A stretch of DNA of 64,000 nucleotides from Pseudoxanthomonas suwonensis (GCF_010093235.1 NZ_PDWP01000019.1:1-64000), one strand, 5' to 3'. Shown: positions 52,334 to 62,658, counted from the stretch's first letter. Translations and numbers: made by a program. The notes: generated by a model from the letters alone, not told the origin.

Positions 52334-55300
52334 ATGACCAGTACCGCCGAACTGACCTCGCCCGCGTCCGCCAACCAGCCCGGGCTCGCCACCTTCGACG
52401 CCGACTACGCGCTGGAGCATCGCTATACCCGGCGCGATGGCCGCATCTACCTGAGCGGCGTACAGGCGCTGGTGCGCCTGCCGCTGATGCAGCAGCTGCG
52501 CGACGCGGCGGCCGGACTCGACACCGCCGGCTTCATCAGCGGCTACCGCGGCAGCCCGCTGGGCGGCTTCGACCTGGAGCTGTGGCGCGCGCGCAAGCAC
52601 CTGGAAGCGGCCAGGGTGCGCTTCCAGCCGGGCCTCAACGAGGACCTGGGCGCGACCATGGTCTGGGGCACGCAGCAGACCAACCTGTTCCCCGGGGCCA
52701 AGGTCGATGGCGTGTACGCCATGTGGTACGGCAAGGGTCCGGGCGTGGACCGCTGCGGCGACGTGTTCAAGCACGGCAACGCCGCCGGCACCTCCCGGCA
52801 TGGCGGCGTGCTGGCGCTGGCCGCCGACGACCATGCCTGCCGCAGCTCGACCCTGCCCCACGGCAGCGAGGACGAGTTCGTCAGCGCGATGATGCCGGTG
52901 CTCAATCCGGCCGGCGTGCAGGACATCCTCGACCTGGGCCTGGTCGGCTGGGCGATGAGCCGCTACACGGGACGCTGGATCGGCTTCAAGACCATCGCCG
53001 AGACGGTGGAATCCTCCGCATCGGTGGACGTGGATCCGTTCGCGCGCCGGATCGTGCTGCCGGAGGACTTCGAGCTGCCGCCGGGCGGACTCAACATCCG
53101 CTGGCCCGATCCGCCGCTGGACCAGGAGATGCGCCTGCACCGCTACGCGGTGCGCGCGGCCCAGGCCTTCGCCCGCGCCAACCAGGTCGACCGCATCGTG
53201 CTGGACTCGCCGCGCGCGCGGCTGGGCATCGTCACCACCGGCAAGAGCTACCTGGACGTGCTGCAGGCCCTGGAATACCTGGGCCTGGACGAGGAAGCGT
53301 GCCGCGACATCGGCATCCGCGTGTACAAGGTCGGCATGAGCTGGCCGCTGGAGCCGCAGGGCATCGCCGCCTTCGCCCGCGGGCTGGAAGACATCGTCGT
53401 GGTGGAGGAGAAGCGCGCCTTCATCGAGCGACAGATGAAGGAGCAGTTCTACAACTGGCCGGCCGACTGGGGCCGGCGCCCGAGCATCGTCGGCAAGTAC
53501 GACGAGGCCGGCGAGTGGATCCTGCCGTCCACCGGGGAGCTGACCCCGGCCACCATCGCCGGCGTGATCGGCCGGCGTATCCAGCGCTTTTTCACGACCG
53601 AATCCATCGAGCAGCGCCTGCGCTGGATGGAGGAGAAGGAAGCGGAGATGGCACTGCCGCGGGCGCAGTTCCCGCGCGTGCCGCACTACTGCTCCGGCTG
53701 CCCGCACAACACCAGCACCCGCGTGCCGGAAGGCTCGCGCGCGCTGGCGGGCATCGGCTGCCATTACATGGTCACCTGGATGGACCGCTCCACCGACACT
53801 TTCACCCACATGGGTGGCGAAGGCGTCACCTGGGCGGGCCAGGCGCCGTTCACCGAGACGGAGCACGTGTTCCAGAACCTCGGCGACGGCACCTACTTCC
53901 ACAGCGGCTCGCTGGCGATCCGCCAGGCCGTCGCCGCGAAGGTGAACATCACCTACAAGATCCTCTACAACGACGCCGTGGCCATGACCGGTGGCCAGCC
54001 GGTGGACGGCACGCTGACGGTCCCGGACATTGCCTGGCAGATGCGCGCCGAGGGCATCGACACCATCGTCCTGGTCAGCGACGACATCTCGCGCTGGCAC
54101 AAGCGCGAGCTGTTCCCGCCGGGCGTGGAGTTCCACGACCGCAGGGAACTGGACGCGGTGCAGCAGCGCCTGCGCCAGGTCAAGGGCGTGTCGATCCTGA
54201 TCTACGACCAGACCTGCGCCACCGAGAAGCGGCGCCGGCGCAAGCGCGGCAAGCTCGAGGACCCGCAGAAGCGGGTGATGGTCAACACCCTGGTGTGCGA
54301 GGGTTGCGGCGACTGCGGTCAGAAGAGCTTCTGCGTGTCGGTGCTGCCGCAGGAAACGGAGTTCGGGCGCAAGCGCCAGATCGACCAGTCCAACTGCAAC
54401 AAGGACTACAGCTGCGTCGAGGGCTTCTGCCCCAGCTTCGTCACCGTGCACGGCGGCCGCCCGCGCAAGGGCCCGCGCGCCGAGGCCGCGGCCCTGCTCG
54501 ACAACCTGCCGGCACCGCAGGTGCGTACGGAACTGGAGCGTCCCTGGAACATCCTGATCACCGGCGTGGGAGGCACCGGCGTGGTCACCATCGGCGCCCT
54601 GCTGGGCATGGCCGGCCACCTGGAAGGCAAGGGCGCGACCGTGCTCGACCAGACCGGACTGGCGCAGAAGGGCGGTGCGGTCACCACCCACGTGCGCCTG
54701 GCGCGCAGGCCGGCCGACATCCACGCCGTGCGCATCGCCGCCGGCGAGGCCGACCTGGTGCTTGGCTGCGACATGGTCGTGGTCAACGACTACTGGGCCC
54801 TGTCCAAGGTGCGCGCCGAGCGCTCGGAAGTGGTGCTCAACACCTACGAGGCCATGCCGGGCAGCTTCACCACCCGGCCCGACCTGCACTTCCCAGCGGC
54901 CGAGATCATCGCCGGGGTGAAGCTGGCCCTGGGCGGGCGCGAGCCGCGCCTGCTCGACGCCACCCAGCTGGCCACCGCGCTGCTGGGCGACGCCATCGCC
55001 ACCAACCTGTTCATGCTCGGCTACGCCTGGCAGCTTGGCCTGGTGCCGCTGTCCGAAGGCGCGCTGATGCGCGCGATCGAGCTCAACGGCGCAGCGGTGG
55101 AGATGAACAAGCAGGCCTTCGCCTGGGGTCGACTGGCGGCGGTGGACCCGGATGCGGTGGCCAAGGCCGCCGGCCTGGTCGCCAACCCGGTCACCGCGGC
55201 GGAGGAGTTCGCCGACGACCTGCAGGTGCTGCCGCCCGGCGACTGGGAAGGCAGCGAATGGGGCAGCACCAGCGCGCCGCGTCCGGCCACCGGCGGGCGC

Positions 55301-56080
55301 GAGTGGCGGGGGCTCCCGGCCTCGGCGGCCGAGGCCGCCGGCAATGGCCATGCCTCGCCCCTGGATACCGCCACCGGCAACGTCGCGCCGCTGCCGCTGG
55401 ACGACCTGCGCCTGTCGCGCAGCCTGGAGGAACTGGTCGAACGCCGCCGCGTGTTCCTGACCGCCTACCAGGACCGCGCCTACGCCGAGCGCTACACGAA
55501 GCTGGTGGAGAAGGTCCGCGCCGCCGAACAGGAACGCGTGCCCGGCTCCACCGCGCTGACCGAAGCGGTGGCGCGCTACGCGTTCAAGCTGATGGCCTAC
55601 AAGGACGAGTACGAGGTCGCGCGCCTGTACACCGGCGGCCACTTCCAGCGCCGCCTGCAGCAGCAGTTCGAGGGCGACTACCGCCTGCACTTCCACCTGG
55701 CGCCGCCGCTGCTGGCGAAGAAGGACGAGCACGGCCGCCTCGTCAAGCGCGAGTACGGTCCGTGGGTGTTCACCGCGTTCCGCTGGCTGGCGAAGCTGAA
55801 GTTCCTGCGCGGCACCGCATTCGATCCGTTCGGCCGCACCGCCGAGCGGCGCATGGAGCGGCAGCTGGTGGAGGACTACTTCGCCACCATCGAACGCCTG
55901 CTGCAGAAGCTGGACGGTGGCAACGTCGGCCTCGCCGCGCAGATCGCCTCCATCCCGGACCAGATCCGCGGCTACGGGCACGTCAAGGAAGCCCACCTGC
56001 ACGCGGCCAGGGCACGCGAGGCCGAGCTGCTGCGGCAGTGGGACGATCCGCTGCGGATCGTGGTGCGCGACGCGGCCTGA
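52334..56080 (+). CDS. Indolepyruvate ferredoxin oxidoreductase, fused alpha-gamma type
   Basis: This 1248-aa enzyme oxidatively decarboxylates indolepyruvate or other 2-oxoacids to acyl-CoA with ferredoxin. An N-terminal pyrimidine-binding domain (GFISGYRGSPLGGFD) is followed by a TPP-binding domain with GEGVTWAGQAPF and DAVAMTGGQPVDG. Cys-rich iron-sulfur motifs (VCEGCGDCGQKSFC, then SCVEGFC) come next. The gamma domain has the ITGVGGTGVVTIGALL motif, and a C-terminal DUF6537-like tail closes the protein. All parts are in one polypeptide, as usual in aerobic proteobacteria. The start is the ATG at 52334. Confidence 0.92.
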   Translation: MTSTAELTSPASANQPGLATFDADYALEHRYTRRDGRIYLSGVQALVRLPLMQQLRDAAAGLDTAGFISGYRGSPLGGFDLELWRARKHLEAARVRFQPGLNEDLGATMVWGTQQTNLFPGAKVDGVYAMWYGKGPGVDRCGDVFKHGNAAGTSRHGGVLALAADDHACRSSTLPHGSEDEFVSAMMPVLNPAGVQDILDLGLVGWAMSRYTGRWIGFKTIAETVESSASVDVDPFARRIVLPEDFELPPGGLNIRWPDPPLDQEMRLHRYAVRAAQAFARANQVDRIVLDSPRARLGIVTTGKSYLDVLQALEYLGLDEEACRDIGIRVYKVGMSWPLEPQGIAAFARGLEDIVVVEEKRAFIERQMKEQFYNWPADWGRRPSIVGKYDEAGEWILPSTGELTPATIAGVIGRRIQRFFTTESIEQRLRWMEEKEAEMALPRAQFPRVPHYCSGCPHNTSTRVPEGSRALAGIGCHYMVTWMDRSTDTFTHMGGEGVTWAGQAPFTETEHVFQNLGDGTYFHSGSLAIRQAVAAKVNITYKILYNDAVAMTGGQPVDGTLTVPDIAWQMRAEGIDTIVLVSDDISRWHKRELFPPGVEFHDRRELDAVQQRLRQVKGVSILIYDQTCATEKRRRRKRGKLEDPQKRVMVNTLVCEGCGDCGQKSFCVSVLPQETEFGRKRQIDQSNCNKDYSCVEGFCPSFVTVHGGRPRKGPRAEAAALLDNLPAPQVRTELERPWNILITGVGGTGVVTIGALLGMAGHLEGKGATVLDQTGLAQKGGAVTTHVRLARRPADIHAVRIAAGEADLVLGCDMVVVNDYWALSKVRAERSEVVLNTYEAMPGSFTTRPDLHFPAAEIIAGVKLALGGREPRLLDATQLATALLGDAIATNLFMLGYAWQLGLVPLSEGALMRAIELNGAAVEMNKQAFAWGRLAAVDPDAVAKAAGLVANPVTAAEEFADDLQVLPPGDWEGSEWGSTSAPRPATGGREWRGLPASAAEAAGNGHASPLDTATGNVAPLPLDDLRLSRSLEELVERRRVFLTAYQDRAYAERYTKLVEKVRAAEQERVPGSTALTEAVARYAFKLMAYKDEYEVARLYTGGHFQRRLQQQFEGDYRLHFHLAPPLLAKKDEHGRLVKREYGPWVFTAFRWLAKLKFLRGTAFDPFGRTAERRMERQLVEDYFATIERLLQKLDGGNVGLAAQIASIPDQIRGYGHVKEAHLHAARAREAELLRQWDDPLRIVVRDAA

Positions 56081-56096
56081 GCGCGGTGCGCCGGCC

Positions 56097-57164
56097 TCAG
56101 TCCAGCGGGGCCGGCCCGGTGGAATCGCGCAGCTGCAGCGCGTAGGGCATGTGCACCATGCTGCCGGCACCGCGGTCGCGGATCGCCGCCAGCAACTGCA
56201 TGGTCGCCACCTGGGCCATGTCCCGGGTCGGCTGCTGCACCGTGGTCAGCTGCGGGAAGATGTGCTTGGCGATGGGCGTGTTGTCGAAGCCGCAGACCGA
56301 GACCTCGGCCGGCACGCGCAGGCCCATCTCGCTGGCCGCGCGCATCACTCCGGCGGCCATGTCGTCGTTGGCGGCGAAGATCGCCGTGGGCCGTTGCGGC
56401 AGCGACAGCAGGCGGCGGCCGGCTTCCAGGCCCGAGTCGAACGAGAACTCGCCGTTGACCACCAGTTCCGGGTCGTAGCACAGGCCGGCGCGGCGCAGCG
56501 CGGTGCGGTAGCCGGCCAGGCGCCACTCGCTGGCGCCATGGTCCGGATGCCCGCGCACATGGCCGATGCGGCGATGGCCCAGCGCCACCAGGTGGGCCAC
56601 CAGTTCGCACACCGCGTCGTGTTCATCCAGCGACACGCCGATGCGGCCTTCGCGCTTGTACGGGGAAATGCAGGCGAACGGGATGCCGCGCTGGTCCAGG
56701 AGGTCCAGCAGCTCGTCGCTGTCGGTCAGCGGCGGGGTGAGGATCAGGCCGTCCAGGCGCGAGCCGGCCAGCAGCGAATCCAGCGCCTCCAGGCAACCCG
56801 GCGCCTTGTACGCCAGCGGCTGCATCTGCATGCCGTAGTGGTGGGCCTCGCAGGCCTCGACCACGCCGGTCACCACTTCCATCAGGTAATTCGGCGAAGG
56901 GTTGTCGTACAGCAGCGCGACCAGGTACGAGCGGGCGCCGGCGAGGCTGCGCGCGGACGGGTCCGGACGGTAGTTGAGGGCCGCCACCACCTCGCGCACG
57001 CGCAGCCGGGTGGATTCGCGCACGCCCGGCTCGTTGTTGAGCACGCGCGAGACGGTCTTCATCGAGACGCCGGCCGCGGCCGCCACGTCCTCGATGCGGG
57101 CCCGCGCCGGGACCGATCCCGGGCGCGGGTCCGGCTGCTGTCCGCTGGACGGCCCCGCGCTCAC
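56097..57164 (-). CDS. LacI-family transcriptional regulator
   Basis: The product is 355 aa. The N-terminal helix-turn-helix reads RIEDVAAAAGVSMKTVSRVLNN with the hinge helix LNYRPDPSARSLAG; a periplasmic-binding-protein-like sensor domain follows (TAIFAANDDMAAG, VCGFDNTPIAKHIFPQLTTV). The start is a GTG at 57164 overlapping the symporter stop (GTGA), so it is the second gene of that operon and translationally coupled. It is the best candidate to bind the 14-bp palindromes at 58877, 61771 and 7633/7880. Confidence 0.93.
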   Translation of the reverse strand: MSAGPSSGQQPDPRPGSVPARARIEDVAAAAGVSMKTVSRVLNNEPGVRESTRLRVREVVAALNYRPDPSARSLAGARSYLVALLYDNPSPNYLMEVVTGVVEACEAHHYGMQMQPLAYKAPGCLEALDSLLAGSRLDGLILTPPLTDSDELLDLLDQRGIPFACISPYKREGRIGVSLDEHDAVCELVAHLVALGHRRIGHVRGHPDHGASEWRLAGYRTALRRAGLCYDPELVVNGEFSFDSGLEAGRRLLSLPQRPTAIFAANDDMAAGVMRAASEMGLRVPAEVSVCGFDNTPIAKHIFPQLTTVQQPTRDMAQVATMQLLAAIRDRGAGSMVHMPYALQLRDSTGPAPLD

Positions 57165-58726
57165 CAGAAGACCGCGTACAGCGCCACGAGGATGGCGACC
57201 ACGCCGAGGGCGCCGATGTTGAACGCGGCGGTGGTCGAATAGTCGATGTCGTCGGTGCGGATCAGGTCGCTGCCTTCGCGCTGCGGTGCGGTGGCCAGCG
57301 ACACCGCCACGGCCAGCGCCAGGGCCAACAGGAACACCAGGCCGACGCGGTCGATGAACGGCAGCGAGGGCCAGGCCAGCTTGAGCACGACCGACAGCAC
57401 GAACGAACCGATCGCCGCGGCCAGCGCACCGGCCTGGTTGGCGCGCTTCCAGAACAGGCCCAGCACGAAGATCACCACGATGCCCGGGGTGAAGAATCCG
57501 GTGTATTCCTGGATGTACTGGAAGGCCTGGTCGAAGCTGCCCAGCAGCGGGCGCGCGGCGAGGATGCCGATCAGCACCGACAGCGCAGCGGCGATGCGGC
57601 CCACGCGCACCAGCTTCGGCTGGTCTGCGTCCGGGCGCATCTTGGCGTAGAAGTCCAGGGTGAAGATGGTCGCGACCGAATTGATCTTCGATGCCAGCGA
57701 GGCCACGATCGCGGCCACCAGCGCGGCGAACACCAGGCCGAGGATGCCGCTGGGCAGCAGGCCCATCATCGTCGGGTAGGCCTGGTCGGGACGCTCGAGC
57801 GAGGGCGCCAGCATCACCGCGGCGATGCCCGGCAGCACCACGATCACCGGCATCAGCAGCTTCAGGAACGCGGCGAACAGCACGCCCTTCTGCGCTTCCT
57901 TCAGGTCCTTGGCCGCCAGCGCGCGCTGGATGATGTACTGGTTGAAGCCCCAGTAGCTGACATTCATGATCCACATGCCGCCGATCAGCACGCTGATGCC
58001 CGGCAGGTCCCTGTAGAACGGGTTGTCCGGGCTGAGGATCATCTCGAAGTGGCCCGGATGCTCGGACCACAGGCGGTTGAAGCCGGCGATGATGCCGTCG
58101 CCGCCGCCCAGCTCGCCCAGGGTCAGCGCCGTCACCAGCAGTCCGCCCAGCACCAGCAGCGTGACCTGGACGATGTCGGTCAGGGCCACCGCCTTCAGGC
58201 CGCCATACAGCTGGTAGGCCAGCGCGAACACGCCGATCAGCACTACCGCGGTCATCTGGTCCACGCCGGCGACCTGGTTCACCGCGATCGCGCCCAGCCA
58301 CAGGATCGAGGTGATGTTCACGAACACGTACAGGCCCAGCCAGAACACCGCCATCAGCGTGCGGATGCGCTTGCCGTAACGTTCCTCCAGGAACTGCGGC
58401 ATGGTGTAGATGCGGTTGCGCAGGAACACCGGCAGGAAGAACTTGCCGACGATCAGCAGGGTGGCCGCCGCCATCCATTCGTAGGAGGCGATCGCCAGGC
58501 CGATGGCGTAGCCGGAGCCGGACATGCCGATGATCTGCTCGGCCGAGATGTTGGCCGCGATCAGCGAGGCGCCGATCGCCCACCACGGCAGCGATCGGCT
58601 GGCGAGGAAATAGTCGCTGGCCGACTTCTGGTGGCCGGCCTTCTCGCGGGATACGAGCTGGGCGAGGATGAAGATGCCCGCCAGGTAGGCGAGCACGATG
58701 GCGATGTCCAGCGTCGCAAGTTTCAC
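57161..58726 (-). CDS. Sodium:solute symporter (SSS family), probable sugar transporter
   Basis: The product is 521 aa with about 14 membrane helices, similar to the vSGLT branch: IVLAYLAGIFILAQLVSREK opens it, and FLASRSLPWWAIGASLIAANISAEQIIGMSG gives the Na-site helix. Neighbouring LacI and GH3 genes suggest glucose or a small glucoside as substrate. The start is a GTG at 58726 behind GGAGG. Confidence 0.92.
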   Translation of the reverse strand: MKLATLDIAIVLAYLAGIFILAQLVSREKAGHQKSASDYFLASRSLPWWAIGASLIAANISAEQIIGMSGSGYAIGLAIASYEWMAAATLLIVGKFFLPVFLRNRIYTMPQFLEERYGKRIRTLMAVFWLGLYVFVNITSILWLGAIAVNQVAGVDQMTAVVLIGVFALAYQLYGGLKAVALTDIVQVTLLVLGGLLVTALTLGELGGGDGIIAGFNRLWSEHPGHFEMILSPDNPFYRDLPGISVLIGGMWIMNVSYWGFNQYIIQRALAAKDLKEAQKGVLFAAFLKLLMPVIVVLPGIAAVMLAPSLERPDQAYPTMMGLLPSGILGLVFAALVAAIVASLASKINSVATIFTLDFYAKMRPDADQPKLVRVGRIAAALSVLIGILAARPLLGSFDQAFQYIQEYTGFFTPGIVVIFVLGLFWKRANQAGALAAAIGSFVLSVVLKLAWPSLPFIDRVGLVFLLALALAVAVSLATAPQREGSDLIRTDDIDYSTTAAFNIGALGVVAILVALYAVFW

Positions 58727-58876
58727 TCGGGTTCCTCCACGATCCTTTTGGGCCGCCGGCGCGACGCGCCGCCGTGTTCCAGTGCCTTGGGCGGGTACGG
58801 GAGCGGGCGCTGCAAGCGCGCCCGCAGCCCTCGCGGCGACGCGGCGGGCCCGCGCACGCCGGTTTCCCTCGACGCC

Positions 58877-58890
58877 TGACAGCGCTGTCT
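58877..58890. promoter_or_regulatory. LacI-type operator upstream of the symporter-LacI operon
   Basis: TGACAGCGCTGTCT is a nearly perfect 14-bp palindrome (one terminal mismatch) with a central CpG, 151 bp before the symporter start. A half-site TGACAACGC lies on the minus strand at 58909-58917. The gap 58727-59101 (375 bp) holds this site, the operon promoter, and nothing else that I can see. Confidence 0.65.
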
Positions 58891-59101
58891 TATCGGTGCC
58901 GCCGGCCGGCGTTGTCAAACGCTTCCACCGCCAGGCCCTTCCTGCGCCTGCCGTGGCCTGCGCGGGGCGCGTGTTTGCGTGTGGCGGAGGCGGCGCGGGG
59001 CCGCGTGGTCACTGCAATGCAGCAAAGTTTTGCGCGAAACGGCACCGCCTGCGGCGACGTTGCCGGGGCCGGCGAGCGGGTCGCCGGCCCCGGCACATGG
59101 A

Positions 59102-61687
59102 TCACTCGCCGCGCGGGCAGTCGACGATGTGCTCGGCCTCGCTGACCGCGCCGATCGCCACGCGCGAGACGGAGAGCGCCGCCTCGGCATCGGAGTGCAG
59201 GCGCATCAGCACGTCCAGCGCGGACACGTCGGCACCGGCATGGGCCAGGCACTTCAGCGGCACGCCCACGGTGGTCCACTGCCCCGCCGGCAGCGCCGCC
59301 AGCGATTCGCGCAGCGACACCGGCGTGCCGCGGCCGGCGCTGATGCCGAGGTTGCCGCTGGCCGGCACGGCGTCCGGACGCAGGGTCAGCACCAGCAGCA
59401 GGTCGCCATTGGTTTCGCGCGACAGGTCGATCGCCGGCTCGGCGTAGATCGACACCGTGGCCGGCGTACTGCCGGACCAGGCGAAGCGGCGCGAGTCCTC
59501 CTGGCGCTGGTGGTCGACCGCAGTCACCTCGATGCTGCCGTCGTGCAGGGAGACCGGGACCGTGGTGATCTGCGCGGTGTGGTTCTGCGCGTTCTCCACG
59601 CGCGCGGCCAGGCCCGGCGCCAGCATCGCGTTGGCGAAGTACACGCCCGGGGCGGCATGCAGGCCGTCGATGCCCGACTCCTCCGGCAGCACCTCCAGGT
59701 CGCCGCCGTCGGCATAGGTGAGGCCATGGCCGAACGGGAACAGCGCCTTGTAGTCCGGCGAGCGCACGCTGCCCTCGACGGCCTGGGCCGGCCAGGAGAA
59801 GCTCAGCTTGCCCTTGAAATCATGGGCGACGCTGCCGTCGGGCTTGCGCAGCAGCACGTCGGCAACGCCCGCGCCTTCCGAACCCGGCAGCCACGCCACC
59901 ACGAAGGCGTCGGAGGCGTTGATCTCGCGGTTCACCCACAGCGGACGGCCGGTGAGGAACACCGCCACCACCGGGATGCCATCGGCCTTCAGGCGCTTGA
60001 TCAGTTCCAGGTCGGCATCGTTGCCCGGCTTGTAGAGCAGGTTGGCGATATCGCCCTGGAATTCGGCATAGGGCTCCTCGCCGAACACCACGATGGCCAC
60101 GTCGGGCTTGGCCTTGTACTTGCCGTCCAGCGCCAGTTCGGCCTTGCCGCCGGCGGCCTTCACCGCGCGCTCCAGGCCGTCCCAGATGGTGTCGGCGTTG
60201 GGGAAGTCGGCGCGGGTGGTGCCGGAGCCCTGCCAGGTGAGGGTCCAGCCGCCGGCCTGCTTGGCCATGTTGTTGGCGCCGTCGCCGGCCACCAGGATGC
60301 GCTGCTTCGGCGACAGCGGCAGCAGGCCGCCCTGGTTCTTCAGCAGCACCAGCGATTCGCGCACGGCCTGGCGCGCCACCTCGCGGTGCTCCGGCGCGCC
60401 CAGCAGCTCGAACTTGCCGCCCAGCGCGCGCTGCGAGGGCCTGGGCTTGTCGAACAGGCCCATCAGGAACTTCACCCGCAGGATGCGGCGCACCGCGTCG
60501 TCCAGGCGCTCCATCGGCAGGGTGCCGTCGCGCACCGCGGCCAGGGTGGTCTCGTACATGCCCTTCCAGCTGTCCGGCGCCATGGCCATGTCCAGGCCGG
60601 CGGCGAAGGTGGCCGGGCAGTTGTCGTTGCTGCAGCCGGGAATCTGGCCGTGGCCGTTCCAGTCGCCGACCACGAAGCCGTTGAAGCCGAAGCGGCCCTT
60701 GAGTACGTCGGTCAGCAGCGGCTTGTGCCCGTGCAGCTTGGTGCCGTGGTAGCTGTTGAACGAGGCCATCACCGCCTGCGCGCCGGCATTGATCGCGGTG
60801 ACGTAGCCGGCGGCATGGATGTCGCGCAGCTCGGCCTCGCTGGCGACGTTGTCGCCCTGGTCGCGGCCGTTGCTGGTGCCGCCATCGCCGAGGAAGTGCT
60901 TGACCGAGACCATCACGTGGCGGTCGTCGAGGAAGTCCGGCGCACCCGCCTTGCCCTGCAGGCCCTCGACCATGGCGCGGGCGAACTCCGCCACCAGCTC
61001 CGGGTTCTCCGAATAGCCCTCGTAGGCGCGGCCCCAGCGCACGTCCTGCGGCACCGCCACGGTCGGGGCGAAGGTCCACTCCATGCCGGTGGTGCGGGTC
61101 TCGACCGCGGTGATCTCGCCGATCCGGCGCTGCAGCTCGACGTTGCGGGTCGCGCCCAGGCCGACGTTGTGGGGGAACAGGGTGGCGCCGACCACGTTGC
61201 TCTGGCCGTGCATGGCGTCGATGCCCCAGATGATCGGGATCGCCTTGCCGCCGCCGGAGGTGTCCATCGACGCCTCCCAGAAGGCATCGGCCAGCCTCAG
61301 CCACTCTTCCGGCCTGGCGTTGTACTTGCCGCCCGGGTCGGAGCTGCCGCCGGCGAGAATCGAACCGAGGCGGTACTTGCGCACGTCCTCCGGGGTGATC
61401 GAGGCGATGTCGCCCTGGACGATCTGGCCGACCTTCTCCTCGACGGTCATGCTCGCCAGCAGCTCGTCGATCTTCTGCTCGACGGCCGGGTCGGCCTGCA
61501 GCGGCCACTGGCCCTGCGGCCAGTTGTCCGGAGTGATGCTGCCGTCGGCCGCGGCGGGCGTGGCGGCAGTCGCGCCGGCGTCGGGTTCGTTCCTGCCGCA
61601 TCCGGCCAGCAGGGTCAGGGCCAGTGCGGTGGCCAGGGTCGCGATGCGGGCGCCGGGCGCGCGCATTCCAGCAAGCTTGCTGCTCAA
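59102..61687 (-). CDS. GH3 beta-glucosidase / exo-beta-glucanase, lipoprotein (ExoP-like)
   Basis: The product is 861 aa. A lipobox (LLAGC) marks an anchored periplasmic or surface enzyme. The GH3 domain has TWQGSGTT-type and substrate loops (SVKHFLGDGG) and the catalytic nucleophile Asp in GFVVGDWNGHGQ. The GH3_C domain follows (AVFLTGRPLWVN, WLPGSEGAG), and the C-terminal 160 residues form the ExoP galactose-binding-like domain. It should release glucose from beta-glucans or cello-oligosaccharides. TTG at 61687 has an excellent GGGAGGGAG site; ATG at 61666 is the alternative. Confidence 0.92.
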   Translation of the reverse strand: MSSKLAGMRAPGARIATLATALALTLLAGCGRNEPDAGATAATPAAADGSITPDNWPQGQWPLQADPAVEQKIDELLASMTVEEKVGQIVQGDIASITPEDVRKYRLGSILAGGSSDPGGKYNARPEEWLRLADAFWEASMDTSGGGKAIPIIWGIDAMHGQSNVVGATLFPHNVGLGATRNVELQRRIGEITAVETRTTGMEWTFAPTVAVPQDVRWGRAYEGYSENPELVAEFARAMVEGLQGKAGAPDFLDDRHVMVSVKHFLGDGGTSNGRDQGDNVASEAELRDIHAAGYVTAINAGAQAVMASFNSYHGTKLHGHKPLLTDVLKGRFGFNGFVVGDWNGHGQIPGCSNDNCPATFAAGLDMAMAPDSWKGMYETTLAAVRDGTLPMERLDDAVRRILRVKFLMGLFDKPRPSQRALGGKFELLGAPEHREVARQAVRESLVLLKNQGGLLPLSPKQRILVAGDGANNMAKQAGGWTLTWQGSGTTRADFPNADTIWDGLERAVKAAGGKAELALDGKYKAKPDVAIVVFGEEPYAEFQGDIANLLYKPGNDADLELIKRLKADGIPVVAVFLTGRPLWVNREINASDAFVVAWLPGSEGAGVADVLLRKPDGSVAHDFKGKLSFSWPAQAVEGSVRSPDYKALFPFGHGLTYADGGDLEVLPEESGIDGLHAAPGVYFANAMLAPGLAARVENAQNHTAQITTVPVSLHDGSIEVTAVDHQRQEDSRRFAWSGSTPATVSIYAEPAIDLSRETNGDLLLVLTLRPDAVPASGNLGISAGRGTPVSLRESLAALPAGQWTTVGVPLKCLAHAGADVSALDVLMRLHSDAEAALSVSRVAIGAVSEAEHIVDCPRGE

Positions 61688-61770
61688 GGTTCTCCCTCCC
61701 TAGGTTGACTCTCGCGGCCGCGGACGGCGTACGCCTCTCCGGGCATCACCGCCGTGAGGCTCGGGGCAAC

Positions 61771-61784
61771 TGTCAGCGCTGTCA
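61771..61784. promoter_or_regulatory. LacI-type operator upstream of the GH3 gene
   Basis: TGTCAGCGCTGTCA is a 14-bp palindrome with one mismatch, ending about 84 bp before the GH3 start. It fits the same pattern as the sites at 7633, 7880 and 58877. The gap 61688-62096 holds this site and the promoter of the cytochrome gene. Confidence 0.62.
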
Positions 61785-62048
61785 ATCCGGCCGGCCAGAT
61801 GGCGGCGGCGGCTCCCGGCCGCCCCACGGGCTGCGGCGGCGCGGCAGGCTTTGGCGTGGCGCGCGATGGCCGGCCGGCCCCGGCGCGGTCGGGCGGGGCC
61901 ACCGGCCCCGGCAGGCCCGGCGCGGGGCCGATTCCTGCTGCGTCGCAACAGGAAAATGCGACGGAACCGGGGCCGGGCCGGGCCGCCCACGGCCGCCGCC
62001 GGCATCCGCCCTTGGCCCCCGCGCTTCCGAACCCGGCGCGTCCGTACC

Positions 62049-62054
62049 TATAAT
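62049..62054 (+). promoter_or_regulatory. Consensus -10 element for the cytochrome c gene
   Basis: TATAAT is perfect and stands out in GC-rich DNA, 43 bp before the GTG start. The -35 region (TTCCGA, 62025-62030) is weak. Confidence 0.55.
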
Positions 62055-62096
62055 CGGCGGGCTGCGGCCCGGGGCCGCTCGCCAATAGGATGCGAA

Positions 62097-62612
62097 GTGC
62101 GCAACTACGACCTGGAATTCCTGAAGCGTTTCTCGATGGTCCTGGGCATGCTGGCCCTGATCACCCTCGGGCTGATCCTGCTGGCCTCCCACCTGCACGG
62201 CCGCATCCCGCCGGAGGTTTCGGCCTCGGCCGCGGCCCGCACCCAGGAGCGCATCGCCCCGGCCGGCGCGGTCTATGCCGGTGACACCGGCGCCGCCGCC
62301 CAGGCTGCCGCAGCGGCGGCCGCCGCGGCAGCCGCCGCCTCGCAGGTCGCCTACGGCGGCACCACCGACGGCTCGGTCATCTACCAGAACCTCTGCGGCG
62401 CCTGCCATACCAATGGCGTCGGCAACGCTCCGACCCTGACCCGCGCCGCCTGGGGCGCGCGCATGGCCCAGGGCAAGGACACGCTTTACAAGCACGCCGT
62501 CGAGGGCTTCGCCGGCAACGCCGGCGTGATGCCCCCGAAGGGCGGCAACCCGGCACTGACCGAGGAGCAGGTCCACGCCACCGTCGACTGGATGCTGGAC
62601 AACCTCAAGTAA
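62097..62612 (+). CDS. Membrane-anchored cytochrome c5-like protein
   Basis: The product is 171 aa. One N-terminal membrane helix (about 12-35) is followed by an unbroken poly-Ala linker of roughly 12 residues and a small class-I cytochrome c domain with CGACH haem motif and distal Met in GVMPPKGG. It resembles the cytochrome c5 found near respiratory genes in gammaproteobacteria. The start is a GTG at 62097 (RNYDLEFLKRFSM); the only nearby ATG is out of frame. Confidence 0.88.
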   Translation: MRNYDLEFLKRFSMVLGMLALITLGLILLASHLHGRIPPEVSASAAARTQERIAPAGAVYAGDTGAAAQAAAAAAAAAAAASQVAYGGTTDGSVIYQNLCGACHTNGVGNAPTLTRAAWGARMAQGKDTLYKHAVEGFAGNAGVMPPKGGNPALTEEQVHATVDWMLDNLK

Positions 62613-62634
62613 GCCGCACCACCCGAACCACCAC

Positions 62635-62658
62635 GGACGCCGCCCCAGGGCGGCGTCC
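62635..62658 (+). terminator. Hairpin after the cytochrome c gene
   Basis: There is a 10-bp stem (62635-62644 with 62649-62658) and a 4-nt loop, followed by GCGTTTCC. The T tract is short. Confidence 0.5.
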